A DNA stretch of 57,644 bases from Streptomyces sp. AC555_RSS877 (lineage in GTDB: Bacteria > Actinomycetota > Actinomycetes > Streptomycetales > Streptomycetaceae): positions 1 to 57,644 of the forward strand of contig NZ_JAGMUK010000022.1 in the NCBI RefSeq assembly GCF_019049245.1. The letters run 5' to 3'. This document shows positions 25,151-33,149 of this stretch, one piece after another. Position 1 is the stretch's first letter, and each line of letters begins with the position of its first letter. Position numbers and translations under genes: made by a program. The notes under the pieces are model-generated. The model saw only the letters and a list, made by a program, of their open reading frames with translations, made no database searches and was not told where the DNA came from.

Positions 25151-26503
25151 TCACTTCTGGTAGGTCTTGGCGACGTCCTCGGCGAGCTTCTGGCCGTCGT
25201 TGAGCGCCTTGTCCACGCTGGTCTTGCCGGCGATGGCGGCGGAGATCTCCTGGGTCACCTTGGTGCCCAGGTCCTGGAACTCGGGGATGGCCACGTACTG
25301 GATGCCCACGGTCGGCCGGGGCTGGACGCCCGGGTTGGCCGGGTCGGCGCCCTCGATGGACTTCAGGGTGATGTCACCGAACGACGCGGCGGCCTTCTTG
25401 TACTCCGGGATCTCGTACGTGCTGGCCCGCTTGCCGGCCGGGACACGCGCCCAGCCGAGCTTCTCGCCGACGAGGTTCTCGTACTTCTTGCTGGAGGCCC
25501 ACAGCATGAACTGCGAGGCGGCGTCGGCGTTCTTCGTGGTCTTGGGCATGGCCCACGACCAGGCCCACAGCCAGCCGCTGCTGTCCGTCTTGACGGTCGG
25601 CGCGTAGGCGTAGCCGACGTTGCCGGCGATCTTGCTGGAGGCGGGGTCCTCCAGCGACCCGGCCGCGCTGGTCGCGTCGTACCACATGGCGACCTTCTTC
25701 TGGCTCAGCGCGTTCAGGCACTCGGTGAACCCGGCCTGCGGGGCGCCGGCCTCACCGTGCTCGCGGACCAGGTCGACGTAGAACTTCGTGGCCTCCTTGA
25801 AGCCGCCGCTGTTGACCTGGGCCTTCCAGTCCTTGGTGAACCAGGTGCCGCCGAAGGTGTTGACCATGGACGTCAGCGGCGCACCCAGCTCGCCCCAGCC
25901 GGCCAGACCACGCAGGCAGATGCCCTTCATGCCGGGCTCGGCGCCGTCGACCTTGGCCGCGATGTCGGCGATCTGCTGCCAGGTCGGGCGCTCGGGCACC
26001 GTGATGCCCTTCGCCTTCATGACGTCCTTGTTGTACATGAGCATGGAGGACTCGCCGTAGAACGGCAGGGCGTAGAGCTTGCCGTCCGAGCCGGTGAGCG
26101 ACTGGACCATCGGCTTGAGCAGGTCGGCCTTGTCGAAGCCCTTGTCCTTGTCGGCGTAGGAGCCCAGGTCGTGCAGCCAGCCGTTCTTCTCCCAGATGGG
26201 CACCTCGTAGGCGCCGATGGTGGCGACGTCGTACTGGCCGGCCTGGGTGGCGATGTCCTGGGTGACTTTGTCGCGCAGCTCGTTCTCGGGAAGGATCGTG
26301 AAGTTGACCTTGATCCCGGTGTCCTTGGTGAAGTTGTCCTTGGTCAGCTTCGCGATGTCCTCCATCTGCGGGTTGCCGACCATCAGGACGTTGATGCTCT
26401 TCCCTCCGCCCGAGGACCCGCCGGCTCCGGCTCCGGAACAGGCTGTGGCGAGCAGGGCGGTGGCGGCGGCGCCGGCTATGAGGGCGTATCTGGTCGATGC
26501 CAT
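25151..26503 (-). CDS. sugar/polyol ABC transporter substrate-binding lipoprotein
   Basis: The protein has 450 residues. The type II signal peptide has a basic start, a hydrophobic stretch and the lipobox LLATAC with Cys at residue 22, followed by a Gly/Ser linker. The mature part follows the extracellular solute-binding family 1 pattern (INVLMVGNPQMEDIAKLTKD, then DVATIGAYEVPIWEKNGWL and YALPFYGESSMLMYNKDVMK). It resembles SmoE/MtlE-type sorbitol/mannitol receptors. It is the first gene of the operon, and its upstream region faces the PfkB kinase gene. The exact ligand cannot be told from sequence. Confidence 0.9.
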   Translation of the reverse strand: MASTRYALIAGAAATALLATACSGAGAGGSSGGGKSINVLMVGNPQMEDIAKLTKDNFTKDTGIKVNFTILPENELRDKVTQDIATQAGQYDVATIGAYEVPIWEKNGWLHDLGSYADKDKGFDKADLLKPMVQSLTGSDGKLYALPFYGESSMLMYNKDVMKAKGITVPERPTWQQIADIAAKVDGAEPGMKGICLRGLAGWGELGAPLTSMVNTFGGTWFTKDWKAQVNSGGFKEATKFYVDLVREHGEAGAPQAGFTECLNALSQKKVAMWYDATSAAGSLEDPASSKIAGNVGYAYAPTVKTDSSGWLWAWSWAMPKTTKNADAASQFMLWASSKKYENLVGEKLGWARVPAGKRASTYEIPEYKKAAASFGDITLKSIEGADPANPGVQPRPTVGIQYVAIPEFQDLGTKVTQEISAAIAGKTSVDKALNDGQKLAEDVAKTYQK

Positions 26504-26776
26504 GTGACGGGGGGACCTCTCGTGCGGGTTCGCCGGGACCTCGACTGAGGCGCGGCGGGTCGAGCAGGGGTGTGGATGCGTCCTTGGGGAGTCGGGCGCG
26601 TTTCGATGGCCGAATTATTAGCAGGAGACTGCGCCGTTGTTAACACATCTTGCGAGAAAATCTCTTCGGACTTATCGTCAAGCGCTCCCTGAAGGGGCTA
26701 CGGGCCTCCGCCGAACAGCCCCGCCATACAGCCCAGCCGAGCTCTCGGCCTGCGCCGCCGTCCCCGAGGAACCCAC
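26504..26776. promoter_or_regulatory. divergent promoter region of ABC operon and PfkB kinase
   Basis: This 273-bp region has an AT-rich core at 26612-26690, rare in this genome, with GAATTATTAG, GTTGTTAACAC and the short dyad GAGAAAATCTC at 26654-26664. It is the expected binding region for the DeoR repressor and should carry both divergent promoters. Confidence 0.45.
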
Positions 26777-27763
26777 ATGAGCACCAGACCGGAACCCGCA
26801 GATCAGCCTGCCGTCGTCGTCGCCGGAGACGCGCTGGTGGACCTCACCCCCGCCCGAACGGCCGACGGTGCCGCGGCGTTCCAGCCGCGCCCGGGCGGCT
26901 CGTGCCTCAACGTCGCCGCCGGCCTCGGCCGACTCCGAGTCCCCACGGCACTGCTCGCGCGCATCTCCGACGACCACTTCGGCGATCTCCTGCGCGCGCA
27001 CCTAGCGGCCTCCGGCACCCGGCTCACCCATACGCTGCCCGCGGCCGACCCCACCACCCTCGCCGCCGTGCATCTGCGCGAGGACGGGTCGGCCGCCTAC
27101 TCCTTCCACGCGAACGGCACCGCCGACCGCGGCCTGCTCCCTGAACACCTCGCCGCTCTCCCGGACGGCGGCACGCTGCCTGCGGGGACGGCTCTGCACC
27201 TCGGGTCGCTGGGCCTGCTGCTCGAACCCCTGGCCTCCACGCTCGACGGACTGATTCGCCGGGAGGCGGGGCGGCGACTGGTGTCCCTCGACCCGAACGT
27301 GCGGCCGGGCCTGGTCACCGACCGCGCCACCTATCTCAGGCGGTTCGCCGAGTGGGTGGCGCTCGCCGACGTGGTGAAGGCGAGCGATGAGGACCTGGCC
27401 TGCCTCCACCCCGGTGAGCCGTACGAGGCGGTGGCCGAACGCTGGCTCGCCTCCGGGGCGGGACTCGTACTGATCACGTTCGGCTCCCGGGGCGCCTGGG
27501 CCGTCGGCCGCGACGCCCGGGTCCATGTACCGGCCCCATCGGTCCAGGTCGTCGACACGGTCGGAGCGGGCGACGCCTTCACCGCCGGAGTGCTCGCCCA
27601 TCTGCACCACACCGGCCGGCTCAGCCGCGAAGGCGTCGACAGCCTCGGTGCAGGCGCGCTTGCCCGGCTGCTGTCGTACGCCGTGGAGATCGCGGCCGAC
27701 ACCTGCACCCGCGCCGGCGCTCAGCCGCCGTACCGCTACCACGGCGTGGCGACCCCCCTCTAG
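26777..27763 (+). CDS. PfkB-family carbohydrate kinase (fructokinase-like)
   Basis: The protein has 328 residues. The N-terminal PfkB signature is FQPRPGGSCLNVAAGLGRLR. The C-terminal signature VVDTVGAGDAFTAGVLAHL carries the catalytic Asp of GAGD and the anion hole. It probably phosphorylates the ketose produced by the polyol dehydrogenases, such as fructose from sorbitol or mannitol, using ATP. ATG at 26777 follows GAGGAA. It is divergent from the ABC transporter operon and likely shares its regulator. Ribokinase or 2-keto-3-deoxygluconate kinase activity is possible in this family. Confidence 0.87.
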   Translation: MSTRPEPADQPAVVVAGDALVDLTPARTADGAAAFQPRPGGSCLNVAAGLGRLRVPTALLARISDDHFGDLLRAHLAASGTRLTHTLPAADPTTLAAVHLREDGSAAYSFHANGTADRGLLPEHLAALPDGGTLPAGTALHLGSLGLLLEPLASTLDGLIRREAGRRLVSLDPNVRPGLVTDRATYLRRFAEWVALADVVKASDEDLACLHPGEPYEAVAERWLASGAGLVLITFGSRGAWAVGRDARVHVPAPSVQVVDTVGAGDAFTAGVLAHLHHTGRLSREGVDSLGAGALARLLSYAVEIAADTCTRAGAQPPYRYHGVATPL

Positions 27764-27775
27764 CTTGACTCTGTC

Positions 27776-27794
27776 GGGGATCTTGGGGATCCCC
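27776..27794. terminator. hairpin after the PfkB kinase gene
   Basis: GGGGATC at 27776-27782 pairs with GATCCCC at 27788-27794 around TTGGG, 12 bp after the kinase stop. It could be the kinase terminator or lie within the outer part of the IS1182 remnant that follows. Confidence 0.45.
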
Positions 27795-27818
27795 GGCGGG
27801 GCAGCATGATCAACGGGC

Positions 27819-28392
27819 ATGCTCGGCTCTGTTCAGGGACCGATGCAGTTGTCGAGGTGCCCGTTGTCGCTCCACGCCCGCTCTGGTGAGCAAGCTCCTT
27901 CTCTGACCGTGCAGATGGCGCGGGCGAGCAACCCGGGCGGTACAACGGCGATGTGGGTCAGAGACCACCTGGGCGGGCTGTGGCGGGACGAGGACTTCGC
28001 CGACTGGTACCCGCGCGATGGCCGCCCGGGGCTCTCGCCCGCCCAGCCGGCCACCGTCTGCGTGCTGCAGTTCCTGCTCGGTCTGTCGGACCGGCAGGCG
28101 GCCGAGGCGGTCCGCTGCCGCATCGATTTCAAGTACGCGCTGGCCATGGAACTGGACGATCCCGGCTTCCACCACAGCGTGCTGGCCGACTTCCGTGAGC
28201 GTCTCACCGAGGGCGGCCGAGCCGACCGTCTCCTCGACCTTGCGCTCGAGCGCCTGAAGAAGGCCGGTCTCGTCCGCGAGCGCACCACCCAGCGCACGGA
28301 CTCCACCCACGTCCTGGCCGCGGTGCGCGACCTGGCCCGGCTGGAACTGGCCACCGAGGCCGTCCGCGCCGCGCTGGGAGTCAAGCTTAGGG
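27819..28392 (+). pseudogene. IS1182-family transposase, N-terminal fragment
   Basis: The translated segment has MWVRDHLGGLWRDEDFADWY, PATVCVLQFLLGLSDRQAAE, FKYALAMELDDPGFHHSVLA and RTTQRTDSTHVLAAVRDLAR. This is the N-terminal half of IS1182-type DDE transposases, including the DSTH segment with the first catalytic Asp. Similarity stops near 28390 (ALGVKL), and the remaining catalytic domain is absent, so the element is dead. It lies between the convergent PfkB and FGGY kinase genes, separating parts of one metabolic locus without disrupting either. Confidence 0.85.
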
Positions 28393-28441
28393 CCTGTCCG
28401 GATTGCCCGTCGATCCCTCATGTCGCCGGCTCGTCCGGCAC

Positions 28442-29956
28442 TCACCCCGGACGCTCGGGCGCGTCCAGACGGGCCCAGACCGGTCCGAGAGCCTCCAACG
28501 CCTCTTGGTACACCGCATACGCCTCGTCGAGTACGGCGACCCGGTCGGGGTCGGGTTCATGTCGTCTGAGCACGGTGGCTCCGGCGCGCGGGTCCGTCAC
28601 GTCGTCGAGCAGTCCGACGGCGGTGGCGGCGAGCAGCGCCGCCCCCCGGGCAGCACTCTCTTGCACGTCGGTCACCTCGACCGGCCGCCGCAGGGCGTCG
28701 GCGAACATCTGGCTCCACACCTCGCTGCGCGCGGCGCCGCCGGTCAGTCGGGCCGACCCGCTGATCGGCAGCTTCGAGCACAGGGCGTCGACGTGCCAAC
28801 GGTGATTGAGCACGACGCCTTCCATCAGGGCCCGCAGCAGATGTCCGCGACCGTGCCAGCCGCGCAGCCCGAGGAACGTGCCGGACGTGGGATGCGGGTG
28901 CGGGGAGCCGTAAACGAACGGGTGGAACAGCACCTCCGACGGACCGTCCAGGTGTGCCTCGACCTCGCGGCCGATCACCTCGTGGACGCCGTCCCGCTGG
29001 TCGGCAGGCGCACCTGTCACCTGCAGGAACCACTCCATGTTCGCCACCGACGCGGGCGAGGTGGACATGGTCATCCACTGGCCCGGGCGGACGAAGTGAC
29101 GAACCTGCCAGCGCGGATCGACGACGGGGTGCTTGCCGACCACCTGGTTGACGCTGAACGACCCGGCGATCAGGCACAGTTCGCCCGGCTCCGTGCCGCC
29201 GACCCCGAGCGCGGCTGCATCGACGTCATGGGCGCCCGTCACGACGGGGGTGCCCGCGGTCAGCCCGGTGAGCGCCGCGGCCTCACGGGTGACGGTTCCG
29301 CTCAACGCATCGCACGCCAGGACGGGTGGCAGCATATCGGCGAGCGCGCCGAGGCCGTACAGGTCGAGCAGCTCTGGCGAGTAGCCGCCCCGCCGCATGT
29401 CGGTGAACGAGGCACTGGCGTCCGTGGGATCGGTGGCCGCCACGCCCGTCAGGCGCAGGCGCAGCCAGTCCTTGCAGGACAACAGCCAACGCGCCCGCTG
29501 AAGCACCCCTGGTTCGTGACGAGCGAGCCAGGCCAGCAGAGCGGCCGGGGAGCCCGCGAAGGGCACCGTGCCCGACAACTCCAGGGCACGGGACCAGACC
29601 GGAGTGCCCCGCCACTCCTCCAGCACCGGTTCGGCCCGCGTATCCATCGCCACGATCGCGGAGCGCACCGGCCGACCGAGCTCGTCGACGGCGTACAGTC
29701 CGTCGCCGTGCCCAGCCACCCCCACCGCGGCGACAGCCCGCCCCGCGTCCGGACCGGCCTCGGCGAGACAGGCGGCGATGGCCTGGTGCGCCGTCCGCCA
29801 CACGTCGTCCATGTCCCGCTCGACCCAGTACGGGCGAGGGGTGGACAGCGGCAGCATGCCGCTGCCCTGCGCCACCGGCCGGCCGGCGGCATCGAACAGA
29901 ACGGCCTTGGTCACGGTGTGCCCCGCATCGACACCGAGCACCAGTTCACGCGCCAC
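28442..29956 (-). CDS. FGGY-family carbohydrate kinase
   Basis: The protein has 504 residues, the usual length for FGGY kinases. The N-terminal phosphate-binding segment is VLGVDAGHTVTKAVLFDAAG. Later come VAAVGVAGHGDGLYAVDELG, the substrate-domain TGVAATDPTDAS, the second ATPase domain (GTPVVTGAHDVDAAALGVGG) and RLTGGAARSEVWSQMFADAL with the adenosine motif. Relatives phosphorylate L-xylulose, D-xylulose, erythritol or related ketoses and polyols. With the two dehydrogenases and ABC importer nearby, a pentulose or tetritol substrate fits, but specificity is not readable. It lies on the minus strand, converging with the PfkB gene across an IS remnant. Confidence 0.85.
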   Translation of the reverse strand: MARELVLGVDAGHTVTKAVLFDAAGRPVAQGSGMLPLSTPRPYWVERDMDDVWRTAHQAIAACLAEAGPDAGRAVAAVGVAGHGDGLYAVDELGRPVRSAIVAMDTRAEPVLEEWRGTPVWSRALELSGTVPFAGSPAALLAWLARHEPGVLQRARWLLSCKDWLRLRLTGVAATDPTDASASFTDMRRGGYSPELLDLYGLGALADMLPPVLACDALSGTVTREAAALTGLTAGTPVVTGAHDVDAAALGVGGTEPGELCLIAGSFSVNQVVGKHPVVDPRWQVRHFVRPGQWMTMSTSPASVANMEWFLQVTGAPADQRDGVHEVIGREVEAHLDGPSEVLFHPFVYGSPHPHPTSGTFLGLRGWHGRGHLLRALMEGVVLNHRWHVDALCSKLPISGSARLTGGAARSEVWSQMFADALRRPVEVTDVQESAARGAALLAATAVGLLDDVTDPRAGATVLRRHEPDPDRVAVLDEAYAVYQEALEALGPVWARLDAPERPG

Positions 29957-30297
29957 CGCTCACACCCACCCCACGTCCCAAGAGTTGACCACAGTGATCC
30001 CACCGGCCGGTCACGGCGAGGTGCGACGACCGTGGCGTTACGGCCGGACTCCGGTACGGCCACGCCGCGTGCGGTTCCGCCTTGTTTCCCGGCCGGTCGA
30101 GGCTGCGGACCGGCCAGGAGCGGCGGACCGCGCACCTGCGCCAGGGCATCGACACGGCAGGGACGCAAAGATTACCGACGACGAGAACCCTCCATGCGGT
30201 CTCCTCGCTCGCCGAAGCCACACCGCTCACGAAGCCGATCGTCCCACGTAACAGGACGGCGGGCCCGGACCGCCGCCTGCTCAGGTAGGAAGCCCTG
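29957..30297. other. intergenic stretch upstream of the FGGY kinase
   Basis: This gap of about 340 bp should contain the promoter of the FGGY kinase. No reading frame, palindrome or repeat was recognised. Confidence 0.4.
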
Positions 30298-30629
30298 TCA
30301 GTACCCCTCAGTCGGAAACCGCAACTGGCCCATCCTCGGACCCCGCACAGCAGGCCCTGGCGTCAGCTCGCCGGCATCGGACGCTCCGGTCGGCATCGCG
30401 TTGAAATCCGCGACCGGGATCGTCTCGAGCTGCCACCTGACCTCGCGTAGGTCGATGTTGCCGTAGTCGTACACGAAGGCGGCGTTGTCGCCGTGGTCGA
30501 AGAGGAACTGTTCGAGGACGTCGTCCGGCCAGCGCAGCGATGCCAGTGCAGGGTCGGCAGGAAGCGGTCATAGGTGAGGCCGCCGTCTTCACGGCGAGCC
30601 ATCAACGGACTGAGGTCGCTCAACTTCAT
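30298..30629 (-). pseudogene. small uncharacterised protein gene, frameshifted
   Basis: ATG at 30629 opens MKLSDLSPLMARREDGGLTY and DRFLPTL. The protein-like sequence then moves to another frame near 30545: WPDDVLEQFLFDHGDNAAFV, YDYGNIDLREVRWQLETIPV, ending GQLRFPTEGY at the stop 30298-30300. A one-frame shift separates the parts. The intact product would be about 110 residues. It does not match a family I can name. It lies 24 bp after another small unknown gene on the same strand, and the two look like a pair. Confidence 0.5.
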
Positions 30630-30652
30630 GCCGCCAGGTGTACAGCAGATTC

Positions 30653-30988
30653 TCAGTTGCATTCCCCCTGCTCCAGTTCAACCGTCTTTGGCAGACGGCT
30701 CCACGAAGGTGGCTTTCCTTCGCGCTGCCGGTTGATGTGGTCCTGCACGCTTCCTCCTGCCAGGGCACAGCTGACGCCCTGGGTTGTGATGGCGACGGTG
30801 ACGGGTTCGGTTTCGATGTACGTGATCAGCTGGTGCTCAGACAGATTGCCGAGCGCTTCGTGCAGCTCGGATCCGGTGATCACAGCCCCGGCGAAGAACG
30901 GCCAAGGCGTGTCAAGGAACAGCACCGGGTTGATGGGCTCATGGTCGCCTGCGGTGTTGAACACGCCGTTCCGGAAGCCCGCGCTCAC
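30653..30988 (-). CDS. hypothetical protein, 111 aa
   Basis: The sequence is protein-like: NPVLFLDTPWPFFAGAVITG, SELHEALGNLSEHQLITYIE, then VQDHINRQREGKPPSWSRLP. No signal peptide or membrane helix is visible, and I do not recognise the family. The ATG at 30988 overlaps the stop of the VanJ-like gene (ATGA). The first 15 residues look unlike the rest, so this may be the 3' part of a gene whose start was lost. It is followed 24 bp later by the frameshifted small gene. Confidence 0.5.
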   Translation of the reverse strand: MSAGFRNGVFNTAGDHEPINPVLFLDTPWPFFAGAVITGSELHEALGNLSEHQLITYIETEPVTVAITTQGVSCALAGGSVQDHINRQREGKPPSWSRLPKTVELEQGECN

Positions 30989-31977
30989 ACCCGCACCGAC
31001 GCCGCCACCGGCAGGTGGTCGCTGCCGGTGGCCGGGAGGGTCCAGGCGGACCGCGGCTCCACACCGCGTACGAGGATGTGGTCGATCCGGGCCACCGGGA
31101 ACGCGGCCGGCCAGCTGGCACCGAACCCGGCGCCCGACTCAGCCTGCACGGACCGCAGTTGGGAGGTGAGCCCGGAAAACGCCCGGTCGTCGGTCGTGCC
31201 GTTCAGGTCGCCCACGAGGATCGTGCGCGGGAGCGGCTCGGCGCGCACGGCGGCGGCGAGTCGCCGCGCGGCCGCGTCACGTGCGCCGGAGGTGAACCCC
31301 GAGCCGGCGGTGAAGCGGACGGACATCAGATGGACGACGAAGACCGCGACCGGTCCCTCGGGCGTGCGGACGGTGGCGCGCAGGGCACGTGGCCAGGGCG
31401 CGATGTCGACCGCACGGGCGTCGGAGACCGGATACCTGCTCCACAGACCGACCGTGCCCTGCACGGAGTGGTACGGGTAGGTGCCGGCCAGCGTTCTCTC
31501 GTACGCCGCTGTCGACGGGCCGCCCAGCTCTTCGAGAGCCACCACGTCCGCGCCGGAGGCGGCCAGGGCACGGGCGGTGCGCACCGGCCGCGGATTGTGT
31601 TCGTTGACGTTGTGCGTCACGACGGTCAGGTTGCCGCCGTCCTCCCGTTTGTCGACGAGTGTCCCGCCGAAGAGCGAGCACCAGACGACGGCCGGCAGCA
31701 GCACGGCCACGGATACGGCGGCCCTGGACCGGCGAGCCAGCGCGCACAGGAGCAGCAGCGGCACGGCCAGACCCGTCCAGGGCAGGAAGGTCTCGACGAG
31801 GCTGCCGAGACGGCCGACCCGGTTCGGGACGAGGGCGTGGCCCAGCATCACCAGCGTGGCCAGGACCGCGAGCGAGCCGAGGACCAGCGGCGGCCGCCGG
31901 ACGCCGGTGTCCTCGTTCCGCGGGCGGATGGAATCGGGTTCCGGCCGGGCGGGCACGGTGTCGAGGGAGTTTGTCAC
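30985..31977 (-). CDS. VanJ-like membrane endonuclease/exonuclease/phosphatase-family protein
   Basis: The protein has 330 residues. Three membrane helices at about 31-49, 64-82 and 86-105 are followed by an extracytoplasmic EEP phosphatase domain from residue 117: LTVVTHNVNEHNPRPVRTAR, ALEELGG, ILVGDLNGTTDDRA, ARIDHILVRGVEP and GSDHLPVAASV. The layout and the segment VGRLGSLVETFLPWTGLAVP resemble VanJ of Streptomyces coelicolor, which confers teicoplanin resistance and is thought to act on undecaprenyl-linked phosphates outside the membrane. GTG at 31977 follows the carboxypeptidase stop by 7 bp. No vanHAX genes are nearby, so a general envelope or lipid-carrier role is equally possible. Confidence 0.8.
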   Translation of the reverse strand: MTNSLDTVPARPEPDSIRPRNEDTGVRRPPLVLGSLAVLATLVMLGHALVPNRVGRLGSLVETFLPWTGLAVPLLLLCALARRSRAAVSVAVLLPAVVWCSLFGGTLVDKREDGGNLTVVTHNVNEHNPRPVRTARALAASGADVVALEELGGPSTAAYERTLAGTYPYHSVQGTVGLWSRYPVSDARAVDIAPWPRALRATVRTPEGPVAVFVVHLMSVRFTAGSGFTSGARDAAARRLAAAVRAEPLPRTILVGDLNGTTDDRAFSGLTSQLRSVQAESGAGFGASWPAAFPVARIDHILVRGVEPRSAWTLPATGSDHLPVAASVRV

Positions 31978-31984
31978 GGCCGTC

Positions 31985-33010
31985 TCACCGTGTTCCGGGC
32001 GAGGTCGTCGACAGCCATCGCCGTACGCCCTCGATCAGCGCGTGGCTCGTGGCGAGAGCGGCCCGCAGCCCCTGCCGGGGGTCGGTGCCGGCGCGCTGGC
32101 GCAGCACCACTCCGAGGATCAGCCGGTCCCGGCCGTCCTTGTCGGACGCGGTGGCCGCCCACATCAGGGCGCCGCCGGCGGGAGTGCTGGAGCCGGTCTT
32201 GAGGCCGATCACGCTCGCCGTGCCGAGCAGGGTGTTGGTGTTGCGGATCGTCCCGGGGACACCGGGCACGGTCGCGCTGGGCATGGCGACGATGGTCCGG
32301 AACACCTCGTCGCGCATGACCCGGCGGGCCAGCCTCAGCTGGTCGGCCGAGGTGCTGGTGGTCGTGGGTTCGATCCCGCTGGCGCCGGTGTAGGTGGTGT
32401 GGCCCATGCCCAGGTCACGGGCAGCCCGGTTCATCTTCGTGACGAAGGCCTCCTGCGAGCCGACGTTCCAGCGGGCCAGCAGCCGGGCGATGTTGTTGCC
32501 GGAGGGGATCAACAGCAGTTCCAGCAGTTGTCGTTCACTCAGCCGCATACCCTCCCTGACCGGCACGCTCGACTCCACGCCCGAGACGGACTCGTACGCG
32601 GCGGTCCGGTCGACGGTGACGAGGGGGCCGTCCTCGCCCGCGCGCAGCGGACGGTCGCGGAGGATCACGTAGGCGGTCATCACCTTGGTGACGCTGACGA
32701 TCGGCACCGGTGTCCGCTCGCCCCGCGTACCGAGGTCACCGTGGGCGCCGAGGCCATCGAACACCACGCTCGTCTGCCCCTCCGCCGGCCACGGCAGCGA
32801 ACCCGCTCCGGTTCCCGGGCTGTTGCAGGAGGTGAACACGGCGACGGCGAGGACCGCCAGGGTGACCAGTGCGGTGGCGTCCGCGGCGAGGCCGGCCGTG
32901 AAGCGCCGCCCGGCCCGGTCGTGCCGGCGGGGCGGGAGCCATGAGCCGGTGGACCACGGGGGCTGGGCCCGGCCTGCGCCGGGCTCTCCGGAAAAGGGAA
33001 CCGGTGACAT
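31985..33010 (-). CDS. D-alanyl-D-alanine carboxypeptidase (S11, low-molecular-weight PBP)
   Basis: The protein has 341 residues. The penicillin-binding motifs are in order: SVTK at 106-109 with the nucleophile Ser, SGN at 170-172 and KTG at 271-273. A basic 42-residue N-terminus precedes one membrane helix (about 46-61), so the catalytic domain lies outside the membrane. It removes the terminal D-Ala from peptidoglycan pentapeptides. ATG at 33010 has GGAGG upstream. It sits between a two-component system and a VanJ-like gene. Trimming D-Ala-D-Ala ends also reduces glycopeptide targets, so the neighbourhood hints at antibiotic or envelope-stress response. Confidence 0.88.
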   Translation of the reverse strand: MSPVPFSGEPGAGRAQPPWSTGSWLPPRRHDRAGRRFTAGLAADATALVTLAVLAVAVFTSCNSPGTGAGSLPWPAEGQTSVVFDGLGAHGDLGTRGERTPVPIVSVTKVMTAYVILRDRPLRAGEDGPLVTVDRTAAYESVSGVESSVPVREGMRLSERQLLELLLIPSGNNIARLLARWNVGSQEAFVTKMNRAARDLGMGHTTYTGASGIEPTTTSTSADQLRLARRVMRDEVFRTIVAMPSATVPGVPGTIRNTNTLLGTASVIGLKTGSSTPAGGALMWAATASDKDGRDRLILGVVLRQRAGTDPRQGLRAALATSHALIEGVRRWLSTTSPGTR

Positions 33011-33149
33011 GGGAGGGACACCTCCAAGGGGGCGGGTGCGCGGCGTTCACACACGTCGACCACCTTCCGCGAGGCGGATCTCCGCTCGGCTCCGGCCACG
33101 GATCGGGCACCGCTCGGCCGGGCATCCGTTCGGTATCGGCCGTTCGACG

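Noticed and set aside
28389..28420. GGGCCTGTCCGG near 28393 as the terminal inverted repeat of an IS
   Set aside because: It lies at the end of the IS1182 fragment, but no matching inverted copy was found in the window, so the boundary cannot be confirmed.
28403..30466. A very long plus-strand open frame opposite the FGGY kinase
   Set aside because: It is the antisense shadow of a gene with strong FGGY similarity. High GC leaves few stop codons on the opposite strand, and the translation has no family resemblance.
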